64,000 nucleotides of DNA from Odobenus rosmarus divergens (GCF_000321225.1 NW_004450381.1:1878457-1942456), one strand, 5' to 3'; shown: positions 1-13,565, counted from the first letter of the stretch. Made by a program: numbers and translations. Notes: generated by a model from the letters alone, not told the origin.

Positions 1-486
1 TGCATTTCAAATAAATAACACAGCCACACAGGGTGGAGGGTAGGGGAAGAATCCAAGTATCTTCTGAAAACAGTATTTTGACTATAAATCCTCAAACTCT
101 CAAGCTAAAGACCAAAAAACGTATACATTTTGAACTCTACCTGGTAGATTTGTTTTTGGCAGTGGTATGGTGAGCAACTCTGTAATTATTGCCTACACAT
201 TCTAGGACCGAGAAAATAAATAAATATATTATAATGAAAGCCAGGTTTCTCACTGTCGGGAGACTGGGATCACAATTACAGAAAGTGAAAAGGCTACTCT
301 AAACACTGTCAACTGGATTTGGAAGTAACAGTGTGAACTCATAAGGTTTTAATATACATGGAGGGAAACAGACACAGAAATTGATAAAGATATGTAAGTG
401 CACATGTGTGTGTGTTTCCTCTCTGCTAAGCAGGCTTAAAAACAACAATACACTCAAAAGCAATGAACACACCTAGTTTCCAAAGG

Positions 487-606
487 CTTTATTTTTTTAA
501 TTTAAATTCAGTTAATTAACATATAATGTATTATTTGTTTCAGGGGTACAGGTCTGTGATTCATCACAGTCTTACTTAACACCCAGTGCTCACCAGAACA
601 CACGTT
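487..606 (-). mobile_element. L1 3'UTR fragment
   Basis: Antisense L1 end: a T-rich start, then aattaacatataatg and the typical cacccagtgctcacc. Confidence 0.65.
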
Positions 607-679
607 CCCAATGTCCAAAGGATTTAAGTGCCATCTTCCACTAAAAGGAACAAGACCTTCTTGAAGAAAAGGCTGACTC

Positions 680-1627
680 TGGGCTAGGTATGGAGAAATA
701 GAAAACTTCTCATGTCAGAAACTAAGGGGTTGCTCAAAAAATAGGAACACACTGAAAGGACACCAGAGTCAGCTTGAAGGGGCTCCCACTGACCAAACAG
801 GGGACGATATGAGCATCAAAATAAATGATGCTAACCACTGACAGCCCACTGAGTAAGAATCCATTCTTCCACACTGACATAAATGAATATAGGTGGAGCA
901 AAAATGAAAACTCCTTCTTTGTTTTTTTTGAAAACTTCTTGTAAGTAGAATGCCAACTACTAAATGTAGAAAGAATGATGGAATTCAAAAACTACTACTT
1001 GGCAAAAATCATACTAATAACTGATTCTGGAAAGGATCATAAAGAATTGCTAAAACTAGGGTATGAACGTCTGATGCGAAAGAGAGTATTTACAAAGTCT
1101 CAAAGTATTTTTGACAAGATACTTATGAATTACAAAAGGAACATGGTAACCTGATAGCGGAAAAACCAGACATCACCTTAACCAAATTAAGTTAATATCA
1201 CCAGGAATGGAATAGATTGACACCATGTGCTTCTGGAAATGCTGCACCAAGGACATGTGGCTTCTGTGGAACTTCTCCCAAAAACCTATAACCCCAACCT
1301 AATCACAAAGAAACACTGAGAAACCTAAATCTGGAGGACAGTCTACCAAATAAACTGGCCCACATTCTTTAGTAATAATGTACAGGTCACAAAAGATAAA
1401 GATTGAGGAACCGTCCCAAATTTAAGAAGAAAAGAAGAGCGTGACAACTAAATGTAATTCACTATCCTGGATTGAAAACTGGACCAGAAAAAAAATGTTT
1501 CTTTTTTGCTAAAATGGACATTAGCACAATTGGTGAAATTTAATTAAAGTCTAGAGATGAGAAACTAGCATTTTATCAATGTTCACTTCCAGATCTGGTA
1601 ATTGTACTATGGTTATAAAAGAGAACA
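680..1627 (+). mobile_element. Old L1 3' end (L1M/L1ME-like)
   Basis: The text resembles an old mammalian L1 3' end that I remember, including ggaccagaaaaaaaatg and ggtaattgtactatggtta. The family is assigned from memory. Confidence 0.5.
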
Positions 1628-1774
1628 GGGGCGCCTTGGTGGCTCAGTCGGTTAAGCATCTGCCTTCCACTCAGATCATGATCTCGGGGTCTGCTTCTCC
1701 CTCTCCCTCTGTGCGCTCTCTCGCTCTCGCTCTCACTCTCTCTCAAGTACATAAGTAAAAATCTTTAAAAAAAA
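1628..1774 (+). mobile_element. CAN-SINE
   Basis: This degraded copy (ggcgccttggtggctcag...) lacks part of the middle; a CT-rich block and a short A-tail remain. It separates two L1 fragments. Confidence 0.8.
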
Positions 1775-1776
1775 TA

Positions 1777-2935
1777 ATTCTATATAGATTGAGGATCTAA
1801 ATATAAAATGTAAAATAATAACACTCTCGAAAAAAGTATAGGGAACTGTCTTCTTGACCTTGGGATAGGGAAAGATTTTATAAACACACACACACCCCTA
1901 ACCTAAACAAAAGATTAACAAACTGGACTATATTAAAATTAAGAACTTCCATTTATCAAAAGCTACCATTAAAGGAGAAAGAGAAGGCACAGAGTGGGAG
2001 AACATTATGTGCAACACATATAAATGACAAAGGGCTCACATCTAGAATAGGCAAAGAACTATAAATCAGTACAAAAAGAACTTTACCACCTCATACCCAT
2101 TTTTATGGCTACTATAAAAAAAAAAGTGCTGGTGAGGATGTGGAAAAATTAAAACACTTGTTGGGAAGAGAATTCCTTGGTGGGAATGGAAATGGTGAAG
2201 CTGCTGTGGAAAACAGTTATGGAGGCTCCTCAAAAATTAAAAATAGAATTACCACATGACCCAGAAATTCCATTTCTGAGTATATACCAAAAAACTGAAA
2301 GCAGGGCTTCTATGAGATATTTATACATATATGTTCACAGCTATTATTTACAATAGCCAAAAGTCCATGTGGAAATAACCCAAGTGTCCACTGTTGGAAG
2401 AATGGATAAGCAAAATGTTGTATTTACATACAGTGGAATATTATTCAACATTTAAAAAGGAAATTCTCGGGTGCCTGGCTGGCTCAGTCGGTGGAGCATG
2501 CGACTCTTGGTCTCAGGGTTGTGAGTTCGAGCCCCATATTGGGTGTAGAGATTACTTGAAAAAAACAAAATCTTTAAAAAAAAAAAAAAAGGCAATTCTG
2601 ACACATGCTACAGTGTAGATGAACTCTGAGGACATTACGCTAAGTGAAATAAGCCAGTGGCAAAAAGACAAACACTGTGTGATTCCACTCATATGGCGTA
2701 CTTATGGAGTCAGATTCACAGAGACAGAAAGTACGACAGTAGTTGCCAGGGGCTGGGGAGGGGGAATGGGGAGCTGTTGTTTAATGGGGACAGAGTTTCA
2801 GTTTTGCAAGATGAAAGTTTTGTAGATGGATGATGCTAATGGTTGCTCAATGTGAATGTACTTATTGCTACTGAACTGTACACTTAAAAATGGTTAAGAT
2901 GATAAATGTTAATGTGTATTTTATCACACACACAC
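1777..2935 (+). mobile_element. L1 ORF2 end and 3'UTR (L1MA/MB-like)
   Basis: Degraded ORF2 C-terminal text (ggactatattaaaattaag, gaacttcc) leads into the common L1 3' end (aagtgtccactgttggaag ... gcactgaacttaaaaatgg-type end near 2870-2935). It is interrupted by the SINE at 2468. No reading frame is intact. Confidence 0.75.
2468..2591 (+). mobile_element. Old short CAN-SINE in an L1 3' end
   Basis: This is a head-only older subtype ending gggtgtagagattactt plus A-tail. It is flanked by related copies of the L1 sequence aaaggaaattct / aaaggcaattct, its target duplication. Confidence 0.85.
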
Positions 2936-3218
2936 AAAAAGTTGAAAAAGATAACACAGTAGCAAAATGGGCAATTGATTTGAACAGGCATTTCACAAAG
3001 AGAATATCTAACTGTCCACTAAACATATAAAAGTAAGATATGAAAAGGTGCTTAATTCCATTGACAATAATGCAAATGCAAATTAAAGCCACTTCAGACC
3101 ACTCCTTGATCTGGGTGGTGGCTGCAGAGTATGTGCACTTTGTGGTGATTCACTAAGCTGAACACAGATGCCGTGTAAACTGTTCTGGATGTATACTTCA
3201 TCAAAAATATTAAAAACA
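2936..3218 (+). mobile_element. L1-derived segment
   Basis: aaatgggcaattgatttgaa and the tail near 3150-3210 resemble L1 ORF2/3' text, probably a second copy joined to the first. Confidence 0.55.
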
Positions 3219-3328
3219 GGGGTGCCTGGCTGGCTCAGTCAGAAGAGCATGCAACTCTTGATCTCAGTTGGGGTCATGAGTTTGAGCCCCATGTTGGGTG
3301 TAGAGATTACTAAAAATAAACAAATAAA
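3219..3328 (+). mobile_element. Old short CAN-SINE
   Basis: Head-only subtype (ggggtgcctggctggctcag to gtgtagagattac) with a short A-rich tail, placed after L1-derived DNA. Confidence 0.85.
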
Positions 3329-3577
3329 CTTGGAAAAAGTTTAGAACAAAAAAAACTATTTTCCAACTTCCTTTTACATGAAGCTACTTGCAGGCTGATA
3401 TCTTTCTGTATTTCAATTTTTGTTACAAAATTCTGCAAATACATGTGCACTTCCATACATAAACATTCCCCATCAACACTTCAAAAAATTTCTGAAATTG
3501 ATGAAGGGAAGACATTTTTAGCCTACTTTTTAATAACAGATGCAAAATGCAAATCATTTGGCAAAAACCTAGATAAA

Positions 3578-3687
3578 GGAGCACCTGGTTGGGCCAGTCG
3601 GTAGAGCATCCAACTCATGATCTCAGGGTTGTGAGTTCAAGCCCCACATTGGGTGTAGAGATTACTTAATAAAAATAATAATAAAAT
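3578..3687 (+). mobile_element. Old short CAN-SINE
   Basis: Head-only subtype with several substitutions in the A-box (gggccagtcgg). It ends about 25 bases before the ISCU retrocopy start. Confidence 0.8.
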
Positions 3688-3699
3688 TCCTGCACAGGC

Positions 3700-4635
3700 A
3701 CAAGCCTGGAAGATGGCGGTGGCTGAAGCAGGCCATCTGAGGCGGCGGTGTTGGCCCTGCTGCTGCGGAGCCCATCCAGCAGGGCTCTATCACAAGAAGA
3801 TTGTTGATCATCATGAAAATCCTAGAAATGTGGGGTCCCTTGACAAGACATCAAAAAATGTTGCAACTGGATCGGTGGGGGCTCCAGCATGTGGTGATGT
3901 AATGAAATTGCAGATTCAAGTGGATGAAAAGGGGAAGACTGTGGACTCCAGGTTTAAAACAATTGGCTGTGGGTCTGCTACTGCCTCCAGCTCATTAGCC
4001 ACTGAATGAGTAGAGGAAGCCTTGACCATCAAGAACACGGACATCGCCAAGGAGCTCTATATACCCCACCACAACCCCCCCCACCCCCCCACCATGAAAT
4101 TGCACTGCTCCATGCTGGCTGCAGATGCAATCAAGGCTACGCTGGCGCACCACAAACTGAAATAAGAAACCAAAAAAGGAGAGGCGGAGAAGAAATGAGC
4201 CCTCAGCGAAGCTTCCAGCCAGGTCATACCTGCTGTTTGTCCACCCGCTGCGCAATCACTATAGATGTTCAGAGGCCCCCCACACTACAGTAAAGGAGCT
4301 CTGAGACACACACAGCATTTGCTGGTCACGTGGTGGCTCACATGCAAGCAAATTACACACTTTACTCATTCCAAGTCCTGTGCTTTCTTTCAGCCCACTC
4401 TTATTGCCTTAACCCAGTTTGTGTATATTTTGAATCGTGTGCATGGCTTCAAAACTGAAATCAGTCACAAAGTCTCAAGTCTCAAGCAGTAGTCCAGGAA
4501 GTGTGCAAACATCTAATTTCACCTGAATCTATCTTGGGGAAGACTACCAGAAGGCCATGGTATGATTATTTGATAGAACTAATTATTGTACATAAAACAG
4601 ATTTGCATATAAAATAAAAGAATGTAAGACCAAAA
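3700..4635 (+). pseudogene. ISCU: ISCU processed pseudogene
   Basis: This is an intron-less copy of the iron-sulfur cluster scaffold ISCU. The readable part (3713-4009) includes LYHKKIVDHHENPRNVGSLD, GAPACGDVMKLQIQVDEKGK and IGCGSATASSSLATE, keeping two of the three cluster-binding cysteines. The frame then hits TGA where human has the WVKGKT segment, which is largely deleted. Homology continues out of register (EEALTIKNTDIAKEL near 4016-4055), is interrupted by a C-rich insertion (4065-4095), and resumes at the third cysteine (KLHCSML, near 4095-4115). A 3'UTR-like tail with AATAAA (4613-4618) and A-rich DNA closes it. It lies antisense in a SPECC1L intron. Confidence 0.85.
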
Positions 4636-4659
4636 ATAAAATTAAAATTAAAAAATTTT

Positions 4660-5622
4660 TAAAAGAATGTTTAAAAAAAAACCTTCTAGATACAAATGAT
4701 GAAATAATACAACCAACGTATCCATGCTTCTCAAGGTAAAGTCCAAGTTTCATGGTCTGCACCATCAACTCAAAATTTAAGGTTAGTTTTAAAACTTGAC
4801 TTTCAAGTTTCGGGGATGGATTATTCAATCATATAGTTAACTAATTTTCATACTGAAAAGGCATGATCACAAATAATCATTAAGAGTCATCAATTATTTA
4901 AATAGATTCTAACTGCTATTTACCAATTCTCATCTATTAACTTTTAGAAAAAAGTATCCTTTTTGAATATTCTTTTGAATGAAAAAGTGTATTGCTGCTA
5001 CAAGGATTAACCAGGAACATCTAAGCACTGTGTGAAACCTGCAAAGTGCAGGCATATAGGAGACCATCCCTAGGTGGCAAATAATCCTCTCTGCTCACTG
5101 TGACAAAGAATTAGCCAAACAAAGGCCCCAAACCAGATGTCACAGCTACTCACAAGAATGGGAACAATTTCCTCAAAACTCACTGAACAGCAGTAATGCT
5201 GTATTTTATATTTACAAAAACTCCAATCAGCAATGAGGTGCTCTTGTCAAAAAGGTCCTTTCTCCTACACCTCAACTAGATCTAGCCTCAAACAATATTT
5301 GAAATGAAAGAGGTAAAGAAATGTATATCCCCATGCCCGCCACTATAAGAAAAGTGCTGAATACTGCTCAGTGACAGAGACACACATGTGGGTGTCCACA
5401 TGAATGGGTGAGTACGTGTACGTGGTGTGTATATGACTAAAAGCCAAAGGCTTCATTCATCTGCTTAGTCATCAATGCTCCACCACAGTTAACAGGAATT
5501 CAAGTTGTGGGAAGTGTCCAAATGCTAGAGAAAGCACAGTGAAATATGAAAACTTAGGAAAATAAGTTTGTGGGGTGTCCAAGCCCTTTTGATCTTTTCA
5601 ATTTTTCTGCTCATTTTCACTA
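4660..5622. other. SPECC1L intron, no feature seen
   Basis: AT-rich unique DNA between the ISCU retrocopy and the SINE at 5623; neither coding signal nor recognised repeat was found. Confidence 0.5.
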
Positions 5623-5822
5623 TTTTTTTTTTTTTTTTAAGATTTTATTTACTTGACAGAGAGAGACACAGCGAGAAAGGGAACACAAGCAGGGGGAGTG
5701 GGAGAGGGAGAAGCAGGCTTCCCGCTGAGCAGGGCGCCCGACGCGGGGCTCGATCCCAGGACCCCGGGATCATGACCCGAGCTGAAGGCAGACGCCTAAC
5801 GAATGAGCCACCCAGGCGCCCC
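5623..5822 (-). mobile_element. Full-length CAN-SINE
   Basis: Complete element reading T-tail, tttatttacttgacagagag, CT-rich complement and ccacccaggcgcccc. The flank cactat is repeated on both sides. Confidence 0.9.
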
Positions 5823-7066
5823 ACTATGTTCTTCTTTCCTTCTTTGTCTTTTCACTTCAATTTCTATTCAGTGACTTTTTTCTCCTTTCTTAAGTAAAAG
5901 CAATTGCTTCAGGCTAAAGTGGTCCCAAACAGTTTCGCCTCTTCTACGACCCTCCTCACTACACACAGACACGCCACCCCCTACTTACGTGAGCTGACCA
6001 AGGACAGCCAAAGCTATGGGCAGTGGCGTGCGCTGGCACAAAGCAGGTACACAGCTGTTTTGCTTTACAATGAAAAAGTACTCACTATTCAAAACCAAAC
6101 TACCATCAGCTCCAGATACAGGCCTCAGAAGATGTGACATGCCTGTTCAGGGCACACTTCACAGGAAACCTTCAAAGACCCTGCCTGCCACTGATGAGGA
6201 AGCAACAGAAGAAAAGCAATAGAACACATCCACTGCCAGTGTTTCAACCTGTTCTTCCAGTCACATAAATAACAGGTCACCCAGTCACACAGGCACTCTG
6301 CTCTGAAGACACCCCCAGCAAGTGAGTAACCAGTTAGGTCAGAAAATGACAGCTATCTTACACAAGACTGGCAGCACTGCCATCAAGGAAGTAATTCAGG
6401 GTGTTGATTCAGACTAACGGAAGTAGGGCAAAGGTATATTCCTGGTACCATTCTCTGGGCCATAGGATGACACCCAGCAGCTCATCAAAACTGTAGCAAG
6501 GAGAAAATCTGGGGGCACCTCCAAGCCTGTGGAGTAAGTCTGGGTTTAGTTTTGATAACCCTGGAATAGAAAACCCAGCATTTCCAGCTAGATCCTTCAA
6601 CACATAAGGATGTCCCTCATTAGCTGTTCCATGAGGTGCTTCTTAAAAAAATTAAGCCACAATAGATTGTGGCTTTGATAGATCAAAGCCCTGCCTGGAC
6701 AAAAGGCTTTTGAATGGATTGTGTTTCAAACAGTGCTTAGTTTCTCTCCATGAGACTAGCACTGACCCTCTCCAGGTTTTCCCCACCGAGTCAGTTTCTA
6801 CTCGAAACACAAAATTCCCAAGACAAACAAGCAAAGAACAAATATGTGGATTCTGCACTAAGAAAGACTAGAAGACTGTATGGATCTCTGTGCAATGTAC
6901 CTAAGATCTGACCGGCAGAAAAATGGCCCGGAGTCATCTTGTCCCTTGGGTGGTCCAAAACAACACAGACACTGAGAGCCCCCCACAGAAAAAGACTATT
7001 CTTTTCAGGAATCAGTCCTGAGCCAGTAAAAGTTTCTAGAGATAATCAATAAAAATGCTACTACCT
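5823..7066. other. SPECC1L intron, no feature seen
   Basis: Unique-looking intron sequence. Short open frames have no recognisable product. Confidence 0.5.
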
Positions 7067-7253
7067 GGGGCGCCTGGGTGGCTCAGTCAGTTAAACGTCT
7101 GCCTTCGGCTCAAGTCATAATCCCACGGTCCCGGGACTGAGCCCCAAGTTGGGCTCCCTGCTCCGCAGGAAGTCTGCTTCTCCCTCTCCCTCTGCCCCTC
7201 CCTACTGCTTGTGTGCTCTCTTTCAAATAAGTAAAATCTTAAAAAAAAAAAAA
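7067..7253 (+). mobile_element. Full-length CAN-SINE
   Basis: Full element flanked by a perfect 16-bp duplication, aaaaatgctactacct (7051-7066 and 7254-7269). The perfect flank points to a fairly recent insertion. Confidence 0.93.
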
Positions 7254-7269
7254 AAAAATGCTACTACCT

Positions 7270-8276
<1,007 letters not shown>

Positions 8277-8357
8277 CTAAGAACACAACTGGAAGAAAGC
8301 TCTTTAGAAATTTGTTTCTGAAAAATTTTACCATGCAATAAATAAAAATGTTTGAAA

Positions 8358-8524
8358 GCGGGGCGCCTGGGTGGCTCAGTCCTTAAGTGTCTGCCTTCGG
8401 CTCAGGTCATGATTGGGAAGCAAGAAGCCTGTTTCTCCCTCTCCCACTCCCCCTGCTTGTGTTCCCTCTCTCGCTGTGTCTCTCTCTCTCTCTGTCAAAT
8501 AAATAAATAAATAAAATCTTTAAA
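8358..8524 (+). mobile_element. CAN-SINE
   Basis: This copy has an internal deletion (catgattgggaagcaag) and is flanked by aaaaatgtttgaaa on both sides. It lies about 100 bp upstream of the SPECC1L coding exon, on the opposite strand. Confidence 0.9.
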
Positions 8525-8677
8525 AAAATGTTTGAAAACTAGATATTGATACAGAAAATAAAAAGTTGAAAAGCTCTTAGACTTGCTAATCAGAATGCAC
8601 CCCACGTTTAAGGCTTCCTCCTTGAATATTACTAACTTGAAACTATTTCTAGTTCAGTCATTAAAAGGAATACCCTA

Positions 8678-8877
8678 GGGGTGCCGGGGTGGCTTAGACA
8701 GTTTAGGGTCTGACTCCTGATTTTGGCTCAGGTCATGATCTCAGGGTCCTGAGACTGAGCCCACATCCAGCTCCATGCTGAGCCTGGAGCCTGCTTAAGA
8801 TTTCTCTCTCCCTCTGCCTCTACACCGTGCCACCTGCAGGACCACATGCACGAACTCTCTAAGAAAAAAAAAAAAAA
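8678..8877 (+). mobile_element. Diverged CAN-SINE
   Basis: Head with many changes (ggggtgccggggtggcttag); the CT-rich part is disrupted. The flanks aaaggaatacc / aaagggatatc look like an aged duplication. Confidence 0.8.
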
Positions 8878-9183
8878 GGGATATCGTAGATCTCTAATGG
8901 AACTGGCTAAATACAACACAGCATACATTATCCTTAGCAATTAATGAAGCAATAATCACCCTGGCATTTGAGAATTAGCCATTTTGCAGGTATTTAAGTT
9001 AAGGGTGAGCGTATTTTCCAAATTATCTGGCACAGTCCTAATTTCAAGTATCTGCTGTGATAACCTCCCATAAGCCAGGAGAACATCCCAGAAACTCCAA
9101 CATTTAGGCTCTAAATATAGTTCCCAGCATATCTCTTTTATCAAGAGGCAGCATCAAAATTCCTTATCAGAACGTAAACCTCA

Positions 9184-9375
9184 GGGGCACCTAGGTAGCC
9201 CAGTCAGTTGGGTGCCTGCCTTCGGCTCAGGTCATTAACCCAGAGTCCTAGGATGAAGCCCCGCATCAGGCTCCCTGCTCAGTGGGGAGTCTGCTTCTCC
9301 CTCTCCCTCAGCCCCTCACCCTGCTCATGCTCTCTCGTGCGCTCTCTCTCAAATAAATAAAATTTTTAAAAAAAA
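9184..9375 (+). mobile_element. CAN-SINE
   Basis: Full element with flanks gaacgtaaacctca / ggacataaacctca. Confidence 0.88.
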
Positions 9376-10341
9376 GGACATAAACCTCAATTTTTTGGTT
9401 CGGAAAACAGGACCATCTACGTACCTATAAGGAATGTGACAAGTCTACCACCTAAACAGCTCATGCTTGATTTCATAGCTTAGACGACTTGAAATAACAC
9501 TGGCAGCGCACAAAACTGCACCCAAATAAACGCTTAAATATGTCTTTATTAACTAAACTAGAAAAGCAATCCCTACAGTAAGTAATATCAGGTTTGGAAA
9601 GATGTCATGGACCAGGCTGGCTTTCACAAAAATGAAAGTCTATTTGAATAGAAGCAGTTTTATGTATGATGACTCTGAGAAACTACTATGACCACAAAAA
9701 GAGGCTGTTCTATTCTGTGAAGATTTCTACACACTAATAAAAGTAAACTCACAGAATAACCTTTTGGAAAAGAAAAGGCTTGTCCCAATAGCCTTAAGGA
9801 GTACTTTACCTACAGTGAGGTCAAACACTCCAGATTTATCTTGCCTTGACATAAGACAAACTGTACCAACAGGTTTGGTGGCAGGAACAGTGAGACAGGG
9901 CAAAGGGGGCTCTGCTCCTCCCCTCAACATGATAAGGCCCTTGAGCAAAAAGAACGCTGTTATTAACAGCAACCAAGACACAGCGAAACCTCAGCAGCAA
10001 GTCTATGCTTTTCTCACCTACAAAATGAAGGAATGACACTGGATCCATCGCTAACTCAAAGTACTGTGGAAAAATCAAGCTCCTAAGAAACTTTCCTTCA
10101 ACTTTTCACTTCCCCTTTTTATTTACCTGCTCTTTTCTAAGTCTCATATCTTATAGATGGTTCCCTGAAGTTTCTTTCTTCTCTTCTCCAAATTCCACAA
10201 CCACATTCCTTTCTACACCACTCAGACCCTCTACCATTCTCTGCCTACTCATCCAGCTCCTGCCAAATTAAATTTTCCTAACAGAACTTACTGCAATAAC
10301 CCAATAGAACTTACTGCAACAATAAAAATGTTTTCTGTATA

Positions 10342-10500
10342 TCTGTGCTGTCCAATACAGCAAACACTAGCACTTGTGGCTACTGAGCACCTAAAATGTG
10401 GCTGGTGTGACTAGAGAACTGCATTTTTAATTTTATTTAATTTTAACCAATTTAAACTTAAAGGTACATGGTAGCTACCATACTGGACAATGCAACAGAC
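10342..10500. mobile_element. MITE-like DNA transposon relic
   Basis: The ends are imperfect inverted repeats (tgctgtccaatacagc near 10347 and ctaccatactggacaatgc near 10475) around an AT-rich middle. The layout matches a known non-autonomous mammalian DNA transposon whose name I cannot assign safely. Confidence 0.6.
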
Positions 10501-10519
10501 TGTCCCTTTCTGCTGCTAC

Positions 10520-11545
10520 CACTTCAAACCTAATGAATTACCACTTTCCATCCACTAGGATGGCTATAACCAAAAAGATAAGAGGGGTGCCTGGCTGGTT
10601 CAGTCGGTGGAGCATTCAACTCTTGATTTTGGGATTGTAAATTCAAGTTCCACATTGGGTGTAGAGATTACTTTTTTAAAAAAATCTAAAAAAAAACAAA
10701 ATAGATGGTGACAAATGTTGTAAAGGATGTGCGGTAACTAAAACCCTCACATGCAGCAGGAAGGAATATAAAATTGTGCAGCCGCTTTGGAAAACAGTCT
10801 AGCAGTTCCTCAAATGCTTAAACACAGAGTTACCATATGATCCAGCAAGTCTACTCCTGGATTTATACCCAAGAGAAATGAAAACATTTGTCCACAAATT
10901 TATATACAAATATCAACAGACACACTATTCATAATAGCCACAAACTGGAAACAACCCAAACAACCTCAAAAAATTCTCCCAAATTAAACCGTAACAGAAT
11001 TCTTTGTTAATATTTAAATTTTTACTTATCAACATGTATTTGTTATTTACTGGATACACATTACTATCACATAGTTCTGTTTATATGCCTTCTGCATACA
11101 AAATACTTTTTCTTTCAATTCCAAATGTCTATCAACTGATGAATGGATAAACAAATGTGGTATATCCATCCGACGGAATATTATTTGGGCATAAAAAAGA
11201 AATGAACTACCAATACATAGTACAACCCTGAAAACATTATACCAGATAAAAGACACCAGACACAAAGAATCGTGTACTGTATGATTCCACTTATACAAAT
11301 TGTCCAGAATAGGCAAATTCATAGAGACAAAAGTAAATTAGAGGTTGTCAGAGGTTAGGGCAGCAGGAATGGATACTGACTGCTAATGGATACAGGGTTT
11401 CTTTTTTGGGATGAAACATTTTTAGAATTAGATTGCGACAATGGTTGTGAATACACTGAAAACCACTGAATTTTACACTTTAAAATGGGTGAATTGTGCG
11501 GCACATGAATTATATCTCAATAAAGTGGTTATAAAAAAAACACCT
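10520..11545 (+). mobile_element. L1 3' end
   Basis: From attaccactttccatccacta through ttgtaaaggatgtgcgg to the tail ctcaataaagtgg. It hosts the SINE at 10584. Confidence 0.75.
10584..10692 (+). mobile_element. Old short CAN-SINE in an L1 3' end
   Basis: Head-only subtype that interrupts an L1 fragment between aaccaaaaagataag and the resumed L1 text gatggtgacaaatgttg. Confidence 0.82.
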
Positions 11546-11643
11546 GGGGAGCCTAGCTGGCTCAGTTGGAAGAGCATGCGACTCTTGATGTGAGTTCGAG
11601 CCCCAAGCTGGGTGTACAGATTACTTAAAAATAAAATCTTAAA
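11546..11643 (+). mobile_element. Old short CAN-SINE
   Basis: Truncated head-only copy just after an L1 A-tail; a younger full element is attached directly to its tail. Confidence 0.8.
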
Positions 11644-11866
11644 GGGGAGCCTGGGTGGCTCAGTCGTTGAGCATCTGCCTTCGGCTCAGGTCATGATCCC
11701 AGGGTCCTGGGATCGAGCCCCGCATCGGGCTCCCTGCTTGGCGGGAAGCCTGCTTCTCCCTCTCCCACTCCCCCTGCTTGGGTTCCCTCTCTCGCTGTGT
11801 CTCTCTCTGTCAAATACATAAATAGAATCTTTGAAAATAAATAAATAAAATCTTAAAAAAAAAAAA
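11644..11866 (+). mobile_element. Full-length CAN-SINE
   Basis: Near-consensus young copy inserted in the A-tail of the preceding SINE. The extended tail (aaataaataaataaaatctt) suggests duplication or slippage. Confidence 0.9.
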
Positions 11867-12408
11867 CCTAATGAACATCAAACAAGGACTTCTAGAAAGT
11901 AGATCCGAACATTATAAAATACCCAATAAGATAAAGAGAAGGACTACAGTTTTGCAGAGATCAGAGAGAAGACGAGCAGCATAGCCAAAAGCTTTAAAAA
12001 TGCTGAGATACACACTGGTCCAAGACAGTGGCAGCTTGAAATCTTAGATCTTAGACCACTCATTCTCACCCACATTGGACCCAAAGCTCCCTTTCTCCAA
12101 CAAATATGTAAATACACCTTTACTACTGAAGTGGAATCCAAAGCTAACTTATTTATTATATACACACTGGTACTTTCTAAAAATATCTACATAATATGGC
12201 AACTAAAACATAAAAAATAAAATAACTTGTAATAAATGTGAATTTCAATATGTGAATTTTCAAGCAAGATTATATGAGGAATAATCCACACCTCTAAGTT
12301 AAATCACTGTGAATTTGACTACAAGAGTCTTGACTTGGGCAGTTTGTAGTACTGAAACTCAGGTACCATGCCATCTATCATGCATGCTATCAACAATGTG
12401 ATTTTCTA

Positions 12409-12603
12409 GGGGCGCCTGGGTGGCTCAGTCGTTAAGCGTCTGCCTTCGGCTCAGGTCATGGTCCCAGGGTCCTGGAATCGAGCCCCGCATCGGGCTCCCT
12501 GCTCCGCGGGAAGCCTGCTTCTCCCTCTCCCACTCCCCCTGCTTGTGTTCCCTCTCTCGCTGTGTCTCTGTCAAATAAATAAATACAATCTTTAAAAAAA
12601 AAA
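12409..12603 (+). mobile_element. Full-length CAN-SINE
   Basis: Young near-consensus copy flanked by a perfect duplication aatgtgattttcta (12395-12408 and 12604-12617). Confidence 0.95.
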
Positions 12604-12637
12604 AATGTGATTTTCTAAAAGGATGAATCACTCTTAG

Positions 12638-13110
12638 TGTGATGGTTAATTTTATATGCCAACTTGACTGAGCCATGGAGTGCACAGACATTTGGCTAAA
12701 TTATTCTGGGTGTGAGGATGTTTCTTTTTCTTTTCTTTTCCTTTTTTTTTTTTTTGAATAAGATCTGGTTTGGTTTGGTTTTGTTTTTAGGTTTTTTTCG
12801 TGAGGATATTTCTGAATGAGATTAACATTTGAATTTACAGAGATTCCTGACTCCTTGAGTTGGGATGTCAGTCTTTTCCCATCTTTGGACTCCACTTGAA
12901 AAATTGGCTCTTCTTTGGTCTCAATCCCACCAACTTTCAGACTTGAATTTACAAGTGATTCTCAGGCCATCAGACTCAGACTGGAACTTACACTGTTGGC
13001 TCTCCTGGGTCTCACGCTTGCCGAATGCAGATCCTGGTCCTTCTCAGCTTCCATTATCATGTAAGCCAACTCCTTATAATAAATGTGTGTGTGTGTGTCT
13101 GTGTCTGTGT

Positions 13111-13147
<37 letters not shown>

Positions 13148-13209
13148 TCTCTCTCTCTCTCTCTCTAGATCCTACTGGTCTGTTCCTCTGGAGAACCCTG
13201 ACTAATACA
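12638..13209 (+). mobile_element. Solo LTR, ERVL class (MLT2-like)
   Basis: It begins TGTGATGGTTAATTTTAT and ends CCTGACTAATACA, the TG...CA ends of an MLT2-type LTR. A LTR polyadenylation signal (aataaatg, near 13079) is followed by a large TG/CT microsatellite. Flanks cttag / cttgg look like an aged 5-bp target duplication. No internal retroviral genes are present. Confidence 0.75.
13085..13168. repeat. (TG)n(CT)n microsatellite
   Basis: Interrupted (TG) run followed by (CT)n inside the solo LTR; likely variable in length. Confidence 0.95.
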
Positions 13210-13354
13210 CTTGGTAAAGCTGAAAACAAAACAATTTCTCCTCAATGTCTACAGTAACTGCATTCCTGGAAAATTCCATCTATACCAAAATTACACTTAA
13301 AAAATGCCTTCTTTGTGTAAAATGGAATTAGATTCTAGGCTCAGTCATAAAGTT

Positions 13355-13565
13355 TATTTTTTTTTAAGATTGTATTTATTTATTTGACACAGAGAGATAG
13401 CAAGAGAGTGAGCATAAGCAGGGGGAGCGGCAGGCAGGCAGAGGGAGAGGGAGAAGCAGGATCCCCACCAAGCACGGAGCCCGATGTGGGGTTCGATCCC
13501 AGAACCCTGGGATCATGACCTGAGCTGAAGGCAGCCACTTAATGGACTGAGCCACCCAGGCGTCC
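13355..13565 (-). mobile_element. CAN-SINE
   Basis: Full-length element with an extra caggcaggcag in the CT-rich complement. Flanks cataaagttt / cataaatggttt are similar. Confidence 0.88.

Noticed and set aside
12638..13209. A provirus at the ERVL-type LTR
   Set aside because: Only one LTR is present and no gag, pol or env-like frame adjoins it, so it is a solo LTR.
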